This document shows, piece by piece, positions 17,414 through 27,863 of a DNA stretch of 64,000 bases. The translations under genes and the position numbers were made by a program. The notes beneath the pieces are model-generated. The model searched no databases. It saw nothing but the letters and a program-made list of their open reading frames with translations, and was not told where the DNA came from. The DNA is taken from the NCBI RefSeq assembly GCF_013366925.1, contig NZ_JAALDK010000002.1:1240001-1304000 (forward strand), in the 5' to 3' direction. Every line of letters starts with the position of its first letter. The first letter of the stretch is position 1. The stretch is from Paraburkholderia youngii. GTDB taxonomy: Bacteria; Pseudomonadota; Gammaproteobacteria; Burkholderiales; Burkholderiaceae.

Positions 17414-17688
17414 TTCGCCTCGACGCGTGATCCGGTCCGAGCACCGGCATTCGACTACCCTAGGGTCCGGCGCACTACGCTTCTCTGGTGTCAAAGATCA
17501 GAAGACACCTTCGCGGGAGTTCAAGCTCCGCAATCGTCGTACCTCGACGCAAGCCGCGACAAGGCCGAGTTGACGACAGCAGCGAGAACGTACACGCGCA
17601 GTGATGTCTTTCTTTTATCAGCGGCGGCGCGGTGCTAGGGTTGAATGTGAAACCAGACCAGACAGGTACGGTTCGCGGAGGCTTAATC

Positions 17689-17900
17689 ATGTTGCGCATG
17701 AGCACGCTTGCCGACTAGGTCACGGTGATCACGATCACAATGGCACGCGATCCGGACACCGTGGAGAGTATTGGCAGCCTCGCCGATGCACGGCTATCCG
17801 CTATTGGCTACGGCAGTCGCCAGGCGGATCACGCTGTTTGACGCAATTGGAGCCGTCAGGACAGCCCGCCAGCGGCTACGCACACGTGATTCCGTGATCG
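17689..17900 (+). pseudogene. Rrf2-family SUF operon regulator (SufR/IscR-like), inactivated
   Basis: Directly upstream of sufB, ATG 17689 after GCGGAGGCTTAATC gives MLRMSTLAD followed by a TAG stop at 17716-17718. Read through, the frame continues VTVITITMARDPDTVESIGSLADA, matching the N-terminal winged helix of the Rrf2-type SUF regulator (family start MLRMSKLTDY..V...A). Further on, in a shifted frame near 17775-17840, HGYPLLA...RITLFDAIGAV matches the GGY.LA...ITL.DVI.A. segment. The Tyr to stop change, at least one frameshift and missing central and C-terminal parts make it a remnant. Intact members have about 150-165 residues. Confidence 0.75.
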
Positions 17901-17948
17901 CCCCAAGCGCGCGATCGGGCCGCCGCAACGCTGAAAGCGGAGGTCTGC

Positions 17949-19397
<1,449 letters not shown>

Positions 19398-19411
19398 CAG
19401 GGACCACGGTC

Positions 19412-20194
19412 ATGCTAGAAATCAGCAAACTGAGCGTTGAAGTAGAAGGCAAGCCGATTCTGCGCGGGGTCGATCTGTGTGTGAACGCGGGCGAGGTGCA
19501 CGCCATCATGGGCCCGAACGGTTCGGGCAAGAGCACGCTTGCCAACGTGCTGGCGGGCCACCAGCATTACCGCGTAACAGGTGGCAGCGTGCAGTATGCG
19601 GGCCGTGACCTGCTCTCGCTCGCGCCGGAAGAGCGTGCACGCGAAGGGCTTTTTCTCGCGTTTCAATACCCTGTCGAAATACCGGGTGTCAGCAACGTGT
19701 ATCTGCTGAAGGCCGCGTTGAATGCACAGCGCACGCACCGCGGCGAACCCGAACTGGATGCAATGGAATTCCTGCAACTGGTGAAGGAGAAAATGGCGCT
19801 CATGCAGATGGACGAAAGTCTGCTGCATCGCGCGGTCAACGAAGGGTTTTCAGGGGGTGAGAAAAAGCGCAACGAGGTGCTGCAGATGGCGGTGCTGGAG
19901 CCGCGCCTCGCGATTCTCGACGAAACCGATTCGGGGCTCGATATCGATGCGTTGCAAGTGGTTGCGCGAGGCGTCAATCAGATGCGCCATGCGGACCGCG
20001 CAATCGTTCTGGTGACGCATTACCAGCGCTTGCTCGAATACGTCGTGCCCGATTGCGTGCATGTGCTTTCAAAGGGGCGTATCGCGAAATCCGGAACGCG
20101 CGAGCTGGCACTTGAACTGGAGCGCAAGGGTTATGGATGGCTCGATGCGGATGCGCCGAACGGGCCGGATTCTGGGCCGCCTAACCCGTACTGA
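19412..20194 (+). CDS. sufC: Fe-S cluster assembly ATPase SufC
   Basis: 260-residue ABC-type ATPase that powers the SufBC2D scaffold. Walker A GPNGSGKSTLANVLAG near residue 32, Q-loop FQYPVEIPGV, the SufC-specific signature FSGGEKKRNEVLQ, Walker B LAILDETDSGLDID and switch His in VTHYQRLL are all present. It starts 14 bases after sufB. The C-terminal 15 residues (NGPDSGPPNPY) are longer than in most SufC proteins and probably unstructured. Confidence 0.97.
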   Translation: MLEISKLSVEVEGKPILRGVDLCVNAGEVHAIMGPNGSGKSTLANVLAGHQHYRVTGGSVQYAGRDLLSLAPEERAREGLFLAFQYPVEIPGVSNVYLLKAALNAQRTHRGEPELDAMEFLQLVKEKMALMQMDESLLHRAVNEGFSGGEKKRNEVLQMAVLEPRLAILDETDSGLDIDALQVVARGVNQMRHADRAIVLVTHYQRLLEYVVPDCVHVLSKGRIAKSGTRELALELERKGYGWLDADAPNGPDSGPPNPY

Positions 20195-20236
20195 CACGAG
20201 GCGGTCATACGCGATATCGCGAGGAGTAGACGTCAA

Positions 20237-21562
20237 ATGAGTGAACCGACGCTCGAGTACCTCCATCAGTCTTTCCAGACCCTGTCGAGTACGCTGCCCG
20301 GCGCGGAACTTCCGTGGTTGCGCAGCGCGAGGCGCCAGGCGTTCGAAAAATTCGAAGGGCTTGGCTTTCCCACAACTCGGCTCGAAGACTGGAAGTACAC
20401 GAATGTGGCGACCATCGCGAAGCGGTCATGGCATTTCACGTCGCGGCGCAGCGACGACCTGGATGTGGAGCGCATCGTCGACGATCTCGTGCCCTACGGG
20501 ACAGCGGGTCGGCTCGTGTTCGTCAACGGCCGCCATATGCCGAAGCTGTCGCGCATGCCGCCGTTGCCGGACGGCGCATTTGTCGGCAGTCTCACGCGTG
20601 CCATTCGTGAGATACCGGAGCGGCTGAAAGCCGTCATTGCGCATCAGGCAGCGCCCGATGGCTTCGCGGCCCTGAACACGGCGTTCCTGAGCGACGGTTA
20701 CGTGGTCCTGCTGCCGCCGGACTGTGCGATCGATGCGCCGCTCGTCATGCTGTTCCTGACCGACGAAGCCGGCCTCGCGATACATCCGTTCAACACGGTA
20801 CTGGCGGACGGGCGCTCGCGGTGCTCGATCGTCGAGCAGTTTGCCGGTTTTTCCGACGACGCGTATCTGGTCAATTCCGTCACGAGGATCGTGGCGGGCG
20901 ACGAGGCCGACGTGCAGCATTGCCGCGTCCACCATGAAGCACGCAGCGCGTTCCATATTGCGCATGTCGACGTCTCGCAACGGCGGGCGAGCCGCTTCAC
21001 GTCGCACTCGTTCGCATTCGGTGGGGCACTCTCGCGTACGCAGATCGACACACGGCTGCAGGCCGCCGATGCCCGCGCCGAACTGAACGGGCTGTATATC
21101 GCGAGCGCGAGGCAGCATGTCGATCATCACACGCGCATCGATCACGAGAAACCGCACGGAACGAGCCGCGAGCACTACCGCGGGGTGCTCGACGGTGCGT
21201 CACATGGCGTATTCAACGGCAACGTGGTCGTGCATCGTCACGCGCAGCAGACCGACACGCATCAGTCAAACTTCAATCTTCTGTTGTCGCGCGATGCGCA
21301 GATCGACACGAAGCCGCAACTGGAGATCCATGCCGACGACGTCAAGTGCACGCATGGCGCAACCGTTGGCCAGCTTGACGAGAACCAGCTGTTCTATCTG
21401 CGCTCACGCGGCATCGACGAACGCGTGGCGCGGGCTTTGCTCATCTGGGCGTTTGCGCGCAGCAGTCTGGAGCACGTGCGTATCGAGGCGGTGCGCGACC
21501 GACTGACGCAAATGCTGCTCGCGCGCACGCCGGAAGGTGAGCGCATTCGGGGACTGGTATGA
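20237..21562 (+). CDS. sufD: Fe-S cluster assembly protein SufD
   Basis: 441-residue SufD, paralogue of SufB and partner in the SufBC2D scaffold. The beta-helical core shows HHTRIDHEKPHGTSREHYRGVLDG and VHRHAQQTDTHQSNFNLLLS, and the family C-terminus CTHGATVGQLDENQLFYLRSRGI, which carries the conserved Cys-Thr-His-Gly with the functional His. The N-terminus has the expected helical LPWLRSARRQAFEKFEGLGFPTTRLEDWKYT. Start ATG 20237 lies 42 bases after sufC. The stop overlaps the sufS start by four bases (ATGA), indicating coupled translation. Confidence 0.95.
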   Translation: MSEPTLEYLHQSFQTLSSTLPGAELPWLRSARRQAFEKFEGLGFPTTRLEDWKYTNVATIAKRSWHFTSRRSDDLDVERIVDDLVPYGTAGRLVFVNGRHMPKLSRMPPLPDGAFVGSLTRAIREIPERLKAVIAHQAAPDGFAALNTAFLSDGYVVLLPPDCAIDAPLVMLFLTDEAGLAIHPFNTVLADGRSRCSIVEQFAGFSDDAYLVNSVTRIVAGDEADVQHCRVHHEARSAFHIAHVDVSQRRASRFTSHSFAFGGALSRTQIDTRLQAADARAELNGLYIASARQHVDHHTRIDHEKPHGTSREHYRGVLDGASHGVFNGNVVVHRHAQQTDTHQSNFNLLLSRDAQIDTKPQLEIHADDVKCTHGATVGQLDENQLFYLRSRGIDERVARALLIWAFARSSLEHVRIEAVRDRLTQMLLARTPEGERIRGLV

Positions 21563-22812
21563 AACCGATCGAACCTGTGATGATCCCGGACGACGAGACG
21601 GTGGCGCGTTGGCGAAGCGACTTCCCGATCTTTCGCGAGCTCATACACGGCAATCCACTGGTGTATCTCGACAACGGCGCGACTACCCAGAAACCTTCGG
21701 CCGTGATCGACGCGCAGCGCGACTACTACGAGCATGCAAATGCGAACGTGCATCGCGGCGTGCACGAGTTGTCGCAGCGCGCCACGGACGCGTACGAAGG
21801 TGCGCGCGAACGGATTGCGCGCTTCATCAATGCGGCGCGCGCGGAGGAAATCGTCTACGTGCGCGGCACGACGGAAGCGATCAACCTGGTTGCGCAGAGC
21901 TATGTGCGTCCTCTCGCGAAGCCCGGCGACGAGATCCTGATCAGCGCGATGGAACATCACTCGAACATCGTGCCGTGGCAACTCGTATGCGGGCAGACGG
22001 GCGCGGTGTTGAAGGTCGTGCCGATCGATGACAGCGGCGCGCTCGATGTCGATGCCTACCGGCAGATGATCGCCGAGCGTACGCGCATCGTGGCGATCAC
22101 GCATGTATCGAACGCGCTCGGTACGATCAACCCGGTCGCGCGGATGATCGAGGCCGCGCACGCGCGCGACGTGCCTGTCCTGATCGACGGCGCGCAGGCG
22201 GTTGCGCACCTGCCTGTCGACGTGCGCGCGCTCGATTGCGATTTCTATGCGTTCTCCGGGCACAAGGTGTATGGACCGACGGGAATCGGCGTGCTGTACG
22301 CCAAGGCGGACAGACTGGAAGCGATGCCGCCGTGGCAGGGCGGTGGCGACATGATCCGCTCGGTGACGTTCGACAAGACCATTTATAACGCCATTCCCTG
22401 GAAGTTCGAGGCGGGCACACCGGACATTAGCGGGGCGATCGCGCTCGCGGTGGCGCTCGACTATGTGAATGCAATCGGCAGCGAAACGATCGGCGCACAT
22501 GAGGCCGGGCTGCTCGCGTATGCGACCGATGCAATGCGTGCGATGCCACATCTGCGGCTGATCGGTACTGCAACCGAAAAGGCGGCCATTCTATCGTTCG
22601 TGCTCGACCACGTGCATGCACACGACGTCGGTACGATTCTCGATCAGTACGGCGTCGCGGTGCGCGCCGGCCATCATTGCGCGATGCCCGTCATGCAGCG
22701 CTTCGGCGTGCCGGCAACCGTGCGTGCGTCATTCGCGCTGTACAACACGCGGGCCGACGTGGAGGCACTCGTCAAGGCAATGGCGCACGTGCAGGAGGTA
22801 TTTGGGCAATGA
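21559..22812 (+). CDS. sufS: Cysteine desulfurase SufS
   Basis: 417-residue PLP enzyme of the SufS/CsdA group that takes sulfur from L-cysteine for cluster assembly. Near the N-terminus are YLDNGATTQKP and NVHRGVHELSQRAT. The PLP lysine is Lys236 in AFSGHKVYGPTGIGVLY. The active-site Cys is Cys374 in VRAGHHCAMPVMQRF. The ATG overlaps the sufD stop, and the TGA overlaps the sufU start. Group II architecture together with an adjacent SufU suggests SufU, not SufE, is the sulfur acceptor. Confidence 0.96.
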   Translation: MKPIEPVMIPDDETVARWRSDFPIFRELIHGNPLVYLDNGATTQKPSAVIDAQRDYYEHANANVHRGVHELSQRATDAYEGARERIARFINAARAEEIVYVRGTTEAINLVAQSYVRPLAKPGDEILISAMEHHSNIVPWQLVCGQTGAVLKVVPIDDSGALDVDAYRQMIAERTRIVAITHVSNALGTINPVARMIEAAHARDVPVLIDGAQAVAHLPVDVRALDCDFYAFSGHKVYGPTGIGVLYAKADRLEAMPPWQGGGDMIRSVTFDKTIYNAIPWKFEAGTPDISGAIALAVALDYVNAIGSETIGAHEAGLLAYATDAMRAMPHLRLIGTATEKAAILSFVLDHVHAHDVGTILDQYGVAVRAGHHCAMPVMQRFGVPATVRASFALYNTRADVEALVKAMAHVQEVFGQ

Positions 22813-23258
22813 GCAGTCTGCGCGACCTGTACCAGGAAGTGATTTTCGACCACTACCGGAGACCGAGAAACCGTCACCGGCTGCCGGATGCCAATCGCAA
22901 GGCGGAGGGCTATAACCCGTTGTGCGGAGATCGCATCACGCTGTATCTGCGCATCGAGGATGGCGTCGTGGCGGACGTTGGGTTCGAGGGTGTAGGTTGT
23001 GCAATCGCCATTGCATCGGCATCGCTGATGACCGAAGCGCTCAAGGGGCGCACGGAATCGGAAATGGAGGCGCTCTTCGGGGCGTTTCACGACATGATGA
23101 TGACGGCGCCGCCGGCGGACGCGTCTTCGCACCTCGGCAAGCTCGCGGTGTTCTCGGGTGTACGGGAATTTCCGGCGCGCGTGAAGTGCGCGACGCTCGC
23201 ATGGCATACGCTCCATGCAGCATTGCATGACGAGTGCGGCACCATCTCGACGGAATGA
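22809..23258 (+). CDS. sufU: SUF sulfur-transfer/scaffold protein SufU (NifU-like)
   Basis: 149-residue IscU-like protein of the SufU type. The three conserved Cys are in NPLCGDRI (Cys39), VGCAIAIASASLM (Cys64) and VKCATLAWHTL (Cys127), with the Asp41 of CGD. An insertion between the second and third Cys distinguishes SufU from IscU. SufU accepts sulfur from SufS through a zinc-ligand-swap mechanism. ATG 22809 overlaps the sufS stop. No sufE or sufA is present in this operon. Confidence 0.93.
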   Translation: MSSLRDLYQEVIFDHYRRPRNRHRLPDANRKAEGYNPLCGDRITLYLRIEDGVVADVGFEGVGCAIAIASASLMTEALKGRTESEMEALFGAFHDMMMTAPPADASSHLGKLAVFSGVREFPARVKCATLAWHTLHAALHDECGTISTE

Positions 23259-23275
23259 TTAGTGGAGGAAGTGAG

Positions 23276-23641
23276 GTGAACAGGAAGAGCGCATTCGACT
23301 GGCTGAAACGGGCAGATGGGCCGGAGCCCGGCGACGGCGACCTGCGCTCGCGTGTGATCGACGCGTTGCGTACGGTGTTCGACCCGGAGATTCCCGTGAA
23401 CATCTACGATCTGGGGCTGGTGTACGGCTTGGACGTCGACGGCGATACGGGCAACGTGTCCATTCGCATGACGCTAACGGCGCCGGGCTGCCCGGTCTCG
23501 CAGACCTTTCCCGCGACGATCGAAGATGTCGTCTATTCGGTGGCAGGCGTCAATACGGTACGCGTCGAGCTGGTGTGGGAACCGCCGTGGACGAAAGAGC
23601 GGATGTCCGAAGCCGCCCGTCTGCAATTGGGAATGCTTTGA
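23276..23641 (+). CDS. sufT: SUF-associated DUF59 protein SufT
   Basis: 121-residue protein dominated by a DUF59/MIP18 domain: IDALRTVFDPEIPVNIYDLGLVY, then MTLTAPGCPVSQTFPATIEDVV with the conserved Cys, and VWEPPWTKERMSEAARLQLGM. SufT proteins assist Fe-S maturation or delivery. The GTG at 23276 has a strong GGAGGA seven bases upstream and is chosen. An in-frame ATG at 23255 overlapping the sufU stop is the alternative and would add seven residues. Confidence 0.88.
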   Translation: MNRKSAFDWLKRADGPEPGDGDLRSRVIDALRTVFDPEIPVNIYDLGLVYGLDVDGDTGNVSIRMTLTAPGCPVSQTFPATIEDVVYSVAGVNTVRVELVWEPPWTKERMSEAARLQLGML

Positions 23642-23642
23642 C

Positions 23643-23975
23643 ATGACAAACTGGGTCGAAGTCGCGGCGATGACGGATTTCCCGCCGGGTTCGGTACGCA
23701 GCGTCGACGTGGACGGCACACAGGTGGCGGTGTTCAATCTTGATGGCGTCTGCTACGCGATCGAAGATACCTGTCCGCACGACGGCGGCATCCTGACTGG
23801 CGGTGCCGTCGAGGATGATGAAGTGGTATGTCCTCGTCATGGCGCCCGTTTTTGTATCAGGACCGGCAAGGTGCTGGCTCCGCCGGCCTACGAAGACGTG
23901 GCGGTGTTTCCGGTGCGCATCGAGGCTGGTGTGCTGCAGGTGCGCGACGCGCGCGACGACGACAGCGCTTCATGA
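23643..23975 (+). CDS. Rieske [2Fe-2S] ferredoxin, end of the suf operon
   Basis: 110-residue Rieske-type ferredoxin of the non-haem dioxygenase ferredoxin class. The cluster ligands are in DTCPHDGGIL (Cys-Pro-His) and VVCPRHGARFCIRTG (Cys-Pro-Arg-His). ATG 23643 is one base after the sufT stop, so it belongs to the operon. Such ferredoxins frequently end bacterial suf operons and may supply electrons during assembly; that role is inferred from context. Confidence 0.9.
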   Translation: MTNWVEVAAMTDFPPGSVRSVDVDGTQVAVFNLDGVCYAIEDTCPHDGGILTGGAVEDDEVVCPRHGARFCIRTGKVLAPPAYEDVAVFPVRIEAGVLQVRDARDDDSAS

Positions 23976-24002
23976 AAGAGACCTTCACCATAGGGAGACT
24001 CT

Positions 24003-24245
24003 ATGAAAACCGATCAAGTTACCAAGTACCGCGGTTTGCTGATCCGATCAGTCGTTACTCCCGCGGACAGCGATCGCTATAGGGCGGCAGCCATTGTGAC
24101 CGACCAGACAGGCGAAGCGCGGACGCTGGGCGTCGACGGCGATTTCGCGGAGCCGAACGACGCTCATGTCCAGGCGACGGAACTCGCGATCGCCTGGATC
24201 GATGGGCGCCACGTCGTATCCGATCACTACGTACGCCGGGGATAG
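24003..24245 (+). CDS. Hypothetical 80-residue protein behind the suf operon
   Basis: Small soluble protein MKTDQVTKYRGLLIRSVVTPADSDRYRAAAIVTDQTGEARTLG...VQATELAIAWIDGRHV. It resembles the short uncharacterised alpha/beta proteins repeated in Burkholderia stress islands (a beta-strand half and one helix ending in WIDG). GGGAGACTCT precedes ATG 24003, 27 bases after the Rieske gene, so it may be the last gene of the suf transcript. Function unknown. Confidence 0.65.
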   Translation: MKTDQVTKYRGLLIRSVVTPADSDRYRAAAIVTDQTGEARTLGVDGDFAEPNDAHVQATELAIAWIDGRHVVSDHYVRRG

Positions 24246-24309
24246 ATCACGCGACGCGGACACCCCCGTCGAATGGCTGGCTGTTGAGTTCACGGCGCGT
24301 ATTGCTGCT

Positions 24310-24735
24310 TTAGCGCTCCGGTTCGCAAGGCGTGGAAATCGCCCCCAGCGTTGAAGAAATTTCGTCATCGGAGCGCGTGGCAAGGTCCCCGAGGGAAAGG
24401 ATTCCGATCAGGTGGTCGCTTTGATCCACGACGGGAATCCGGCGGACTTGCGCGTCCGCCATCCTGTCCTTGACGGCCTGGACGTCGTCGTCTTCGTAGC
24501 AGCAGCTCGGTTCACCACTGACGATTCCTTCTATCGTTTCCTCGGTCGACGCTCCTAGCGCTACCGCGCGCGTCACGATATCCCGGTCAGTCAGCATGCC
24601 CACGACCTCCCCGTCCTCGCAAACGGGTAGCACGCCGACGTTCAGTTCAGTCATCAATTGTGCAGCTTCTCGTATGGTCAGGCGGAGTCCGATGGACGCT
24701 GGATTGCGTGTCATCACTTCCGCAACAGTTGTCAT
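24310..24735 (-). CDS. CBS-domain protein
   Basis: 141-residue protein with two CBS motifs forming one Bateman module: [26 protein letters not shown]...[29 protein letters not shown] and [39 protein letters not shown]. These modules bind adenine nucleotides and report energy state; stand-alone versions are common in anaerobic or stress regulons. AAGGAGAAGATC precedes ATG 24735. It diverges from the molybdopterin oxidoreductase gene. The extra CC pair in [10 protein letters not shown] is unusual. Confidence 0.9.
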   Translation of the reverse strand: MTTVAEVMTRNPASIGLRLTIREAAQLMTELNVGVLPVCEDGEVVGMLTDRDIVTRAVALGASTEETIEGIVSGEPSCCYEDDDVQAVKDRMADAQVRRIPVVDQSDHLIGILSLGDLATRSDDEISSTLGAISTPCEPER

Positions 24736-24901
24736 GATCTTCTCCTTCCAGTGGGCCGATGCTGGCTAGCGACAGCTTGTCGAACCGGTCTTTCATCCGT
24801 AATCAGCGGCGCAGCAATCACCGTACCGCCCGGCGCCGCAGGCGGGAACGTGACGTGCTGACCCATCATGACGTGACATTTTTGACCAGACGGGTGGAGT
24901 C

Positions 24902-27193
24902 ATGAGCAATGAAGCCAAAAGCGCTGCATATCCCTACGCATCGGGTGGATGGGGTTCCGTCAAGGCGGTCGCGACGATCCTGCTTCGGGAAAAAGCACCG
25001 CTGAAGGATAGCCAGGTTCTGATGCATCAAAACAAGCCCGACGGTTTTATGTGTGTCAGCTGCTCGTGGGCGAAGCCGGCCGATCCGCATACGTTCGAGT
25101 TCTGCGAAAGCGGCGCGAAAGCCACTGCGTGGGATCTGACGGCCAAACGCGTAACGCCGGATTTCTTCGAGGTCCACACTGTCTGCGAGCTTGCGAAGTG
25201 GCACGATCACGATCTCGAGGAAGCGGGGCGGCTCACCGAGCCGCTGCGCTACGACCCGGCTACCGACCGCTACGTGCCGGTGTCGTGGCAGCAGGCATTC
25301 GATGCGATCGGCGCCGAGCTGCGCACGCTCGACCCGGCCAGCGTGGTGTTCTACACGTCGGGCCGCGCATCGCTGGAAACCTCGTACATGCTGCAGCTTT
25401 TCGCGCGCATGTACGGCACCAACAATCTGCCCGACAGCTCGAACATGTGCCATGAGAGCACCAGCGTCGGGCTCAAGGAAGCGATTGGCGTTGGCGTCGG
25501 CACGGTCTCGCTCGACGACTTCGAGAAGACCGACCTGATGTTCTTCTTCGGCCAGAACGTCGGTACGAATAGCCCGCGCATGCTGCATCAGTTGCAGGAC
25601 GCGCGCAAACGCGGCGTGCCGATCATCACGTTCAATCCTTTGCGCGAACCGGGGCTGCTGCATTTCGCAAATCCGCAGTCACCGGTCGACATGCTCACAC
25701 CCACCGATACGCAGATCAGCACGCAATACCATCAGGTGAAGACGGGTGGCGATACCGCCGCGATCCTCGGCATCTGCAAACTCGTGATCGAAGCGGACGA
25801 TCGCGCGGTCAGTACGGGCGGCGCGCGGGTCGTCGATGTCGATTTCATCCGCGAGCATACGAACGGCTACGAGCAGTTCGCGCAGTACGCGCGCGCGGCG
25901 AGCTGGGACGACATCGAACGCGTGAGCGGCTTGCCGCGCACCGCGCTCGAAGCGGCCGCCGACGAATACATGAAGGCGAACGCGGTGATGATCCACTATG
26001 GCATGGGTGTCACGCAGCATCGGATGGGCGTGCAAAACGTGCGCATGCTGTGCAATCTGCTGCTGCTGCGCGGCAATGTCGGCAAGCCGGGCGCGGGGCC
26101 GTCGCCGGTGCGCGGTCATTCGAACGTGCAGGGTCAGCGCACGGTCGGCATCACCGAAAAGCCGGAACTCGCGCCGCTCGATCAATTGGCCAGGCAGTTT
26201 TCGTTCGAGCCGCCGCGCGAGAAAGGCATGAACATCGTCGAAGCCTTCGAGGCGATGCTCGATGGCAAGGTCAACGCGATGATCAACCTCGGCGGCAACC
26301 TCGTGCGCTCGGTGCCCGACCGGGTGCGCACCGAACCGGCCTGGGCCGCGCTCGGGCTGACCGTCAATGTGGCGACCAAGCTCAATCGCAGCCACCTGGT
26401 GCACGGCCAGCGCTCGTATCTGCTGCCGTGCCTGAGCCGCATCGAGATCGACCGGCAGGCGAGCGGCGCGCAAGCGGTGTCGATGGAAGACAGCACGGCG
26501 CACTTTCATGGTTCGCATGGCATGGCCGAACCGGCCGCGCCGACGATCCGCTCGGAGCCGTTCATCGTCGCGGGCATCGCGAAGGCGACCCTCGGCGAGC
26601 GCTCGAGCGTCGACTGGGATGCGTGGCGCGACGACTATTCGCGGGTACGGCTGGAAATGGCGAAGACGTGGCCCGAGATGTTCGGTGATTTCGAGTCACG
26701 CATGTGGACACCCGGCGGCGTGATACGGCCGCTGCCCGCGCGCGAGCGCAAGTGGAAGACCAAAAGCGGCAAGGCCGAGTTCATGGTGCCGACTTCGATC
26801 GGCGAAGATCCGGACATGCCCGAGCGTGAGCCCGATTCGCTGCGCTTGATGACTCTGCGCAGCGACAGCCAGTTCAACACGACCATTTATGGCCTCGACG
26901 ACCGCTTCAGAGGCATCAAGGGTTCGCGCATGGTGATCCTGATGAATCCCGCCGACATGGAGAAGCGCGGGCTCGCGCACGGTGACCGCATCGGCCTCGA
27001 GACGATAGCGGACGACGGTGTCGAGCGCCGCGTCGACGGGCTGAGCGTCGTGCCGTTCGATGTGCCGCAGGGATGCATCGGTGGCTATTACCCGGAATGC
27101 AATCCGCTGCTGCCGCTGTGGCACTACGCGAAAGAGAGCAAGGTGCCGGGGGCGAAATCGATTCCAGTGCGCGTGCTGGCGGCCACGCGGTGA
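24902..27193 (+). CDS. FdhF/YdeP-type molybdopterin oxidoreductase
   Basis: 763-residue cytoplasmic oxidoreductase of the YdeP branch of the formate dehydrogenase alpha-subunit superfamily. N-terminal Cys motif FMCVSCSWAKPADPHTFEFCESG could hold an Fe-S cluster. The cofactor-binding blocks VVFYTSGRASLE, FFFGQNVGTNSPRML, MGVTQHRMGVQNVRML and SPVRGHSNVQGQRTVG are present, then the C-terminal YGLDDRFRGIKGSRMVILMNPADM and CIGGYYPECNPLLPLWHYA. GTGGAG precedes ATG 24902. YdeP in E. coli is linked to acid resistance; the true electron donor and substrate remain unknown. It is divergent from the CBS gene. Confidence 0.88.
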   Translation: MSNEAKSAAYPYASGGWGSVKAVATILLREKAPLKDSQVLMHQNKPDGFMCVSCSWAKPADPHTFEFCESGAKATAWDLTAKRVTPDFFEVHTVCELAKWHDHDLEEAGRLTEPLRYDPATDRYVPVSWQQAFDAIGAELRTLDPASVVFYTSGRASLETSYMLQLFARMYGTNNLPDSSNMCHESTSVGLKEAIGVGVGTVSLDDFEKTDLMFFFGQNVGTNSPRMLHQLQDARKRGVPIITFNPLREPGLLHFANPQSPVDMLTPTDTQISTQYHQVKTGGDTAAILGICKLVIEADDRAVSTGGARVVDVDFIREHTNGYEQFAQYARAASWDDIERVSGLPRTALEAAADEYMKANAVMIHYGMGVTQHRMGVQNVRMLCNLLLLRGNVGKPGAGPSPVRGHSNVQGQRTVGITEKPELAPLDQLARQFSFEPPREKGMNIVEAFEAMLDGKVNAMINLGGNLVRSVPDRVRTEPAWAALGLTVNVATKLNRSHLVHGQRSYLLPCLSRIEIDRQASGAQAVSMEDSTAHFHGSHGMAEPAAPTIRSEPFIVAGIAKATLGERSSVDWDAWRDDYSRVRLEMAKTWPEMFGDFESRMWTPGGVIRPLPARERKWKTKSGKAEFMVPTSIGEDPDMPEREPDSLRLMTLRSDSQFNTTIYGLDDRFRGIKGSRMVILMNPADMEKRGLAHGDRIGLETIADDGVERRVDGLSVVPFDVPQGCIGGYYPECNPLLPLWHYAKESKVPGAKSIPVRVLAATR

Positions 27194-27211
27194 GCGGCGC
27201 TGACACAAAAA

Positions 27212-27237
27212 GGCCGGCATCGTTACCTGTGCCGGCC
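27212..27237. terminator. Hairpin downstream of the oxidoreductase gene
   Basis: GGCCGGCA (27212-27219) pairs with TGCCGGCC (27230-27237), about 20 bases after the stop codon. No T-run follows on the plus strand; on the minus strand TTTTT follows the stem. It may act as a weak or rho-assisted 3' end. Confidence 0.5.
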
Positions 27238-27322
27238 GCTGAATTACACCCGGGCAGCGCGTGAAGGGCATGATAAGCGCGTGCCCACCTTCATGATAGT
27301 CGCGCCAGTCCCGGACTGCAGG

Positions 27323-27348
27323 TGTCCGTTACTCGACACTTAAGGACA
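27323..27348 (+). promoter_or_regulatory. TGTCCG-N14-AGGACA palindrome, copy 4, upstream of sRNA 2
   Basis: Left half TGTCCG 27323-27328, spacer 14, right half AGGACA 27343-27348. It ends 24 bp before a TATACT -10 box (27373-27378), matching the layout at 12888 within one base. Flanking bases CTTA before the right half are also shared with copy 3. Confidence 0.75.
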
Positions 27349-27372
27349 CAGCACGTCGCCACATAGTGTTCG

Positions 27373-27378
27373 TATACT
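27373..27378 (+). promoter_or_regulatory. -10 box (TATACT) of sRNA 2
   Basis: TATACT five bases before the first stem of the small RNA, with no obvious -35 hexamer. Identical to the hexamer of sRNA 1. Confidence 0.65.
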
Positions 27379-27383
27379 GCGAC

Positions 27384-27465
27384 GTCCCCTACGGATTCGG
27401 GGACAGCGTTTCTCCAGAAACGCTTAATGGCGATCACGTCGCAATGTCGGGTGATCGCCTTTTTT
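27384..27465 (+). ncRNA. Small RNA 2: two hairpins plus rho-independent terminator
   Basis: About 82 nt, paralogue of the RNA at 12949-13030. Hairpin 1: GTCCCC (27384-27389) with GGGGAC (27399-27404). Hairpin 2: AGCGTTTC (27405-27412) with GAAACGCT (27417-27424), a perfect 8-bp stem whose 5' arm and loop read TTTCTCC. Terminator: 27429-27459 plus six T. The stems are kept while loops and pairs vary between the two copies, which supports selection on structure. Candidate member of the betaproteobacterial toxic small RNA family; not confirmed. Confidence 0.78.
27429..27465 (+). terminator. Rho-independent terminator of sRNA 2
   Basis: GGCGATCAC (27429-27437) pairs with GTGATCGCC (27451-27459), followed by TTTTTT (27460-27465). 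Confidence 0.88.
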
Positions 27466-27668
27466 CAGGGAGCACCGCTCGAAGGAGGCTTACGCGTCGA
27501 ATGTGAAGGTAAATAACGCGCGCTCGGGACAGCGCGGCAACCAATCGCCCGATGCCGATCCCATGACGCACATGCGCCGCATCGGCGTCCCTGGCCGATT
27601 GTGGTGCGTCGCGGGTCTGCCGCATGCTCACTGACAGGCATATCGAACGAAACCTGAAGGAGCAGACC

Positions 27669-27815
27669 ATGAGCGCAACGCAGCATTCCGTGCAACAGTC
27701 GCCCGCCAACGACGACGACACGGACCTGCCAAACATGCCGGGCGAACCGGAGCCGCCAACCACCGAAGACCTCCCCGATCTGCCCGAGCCGCAGGAAGTG
27801 GGCGAGGACGGTTGA
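27669..27815 (+). CDS. Short acidic, proline-rich protein
   Basis: 48-residue protein MSATQHSVQQSPANDDDTDLPNMPGEP..., almost entirely Asp, Glu and Pro after residue 12, without hydrophobic core, so it is likely disordered. GAAGGAGCAGACC gives a strong start at ATG 27669. Similar tiny acidic proteins precede Cys-rich DUF326 genes in related bacteria. It lies 48 bases before the four-helix copper protein gene on the same strand and is probably co-transcribed. Function unknown. Confidence 0.6.
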   Translation: MSATQHSVQQSPANDDDTDLPNMPGEPEPPTTEDLPDLPEPQEVGEDG

Positions 27816-27863
27816 CGCGCGCAGCCGCGGAGTTGCCGCACCATCATGTGCCAAGGAACCGCA

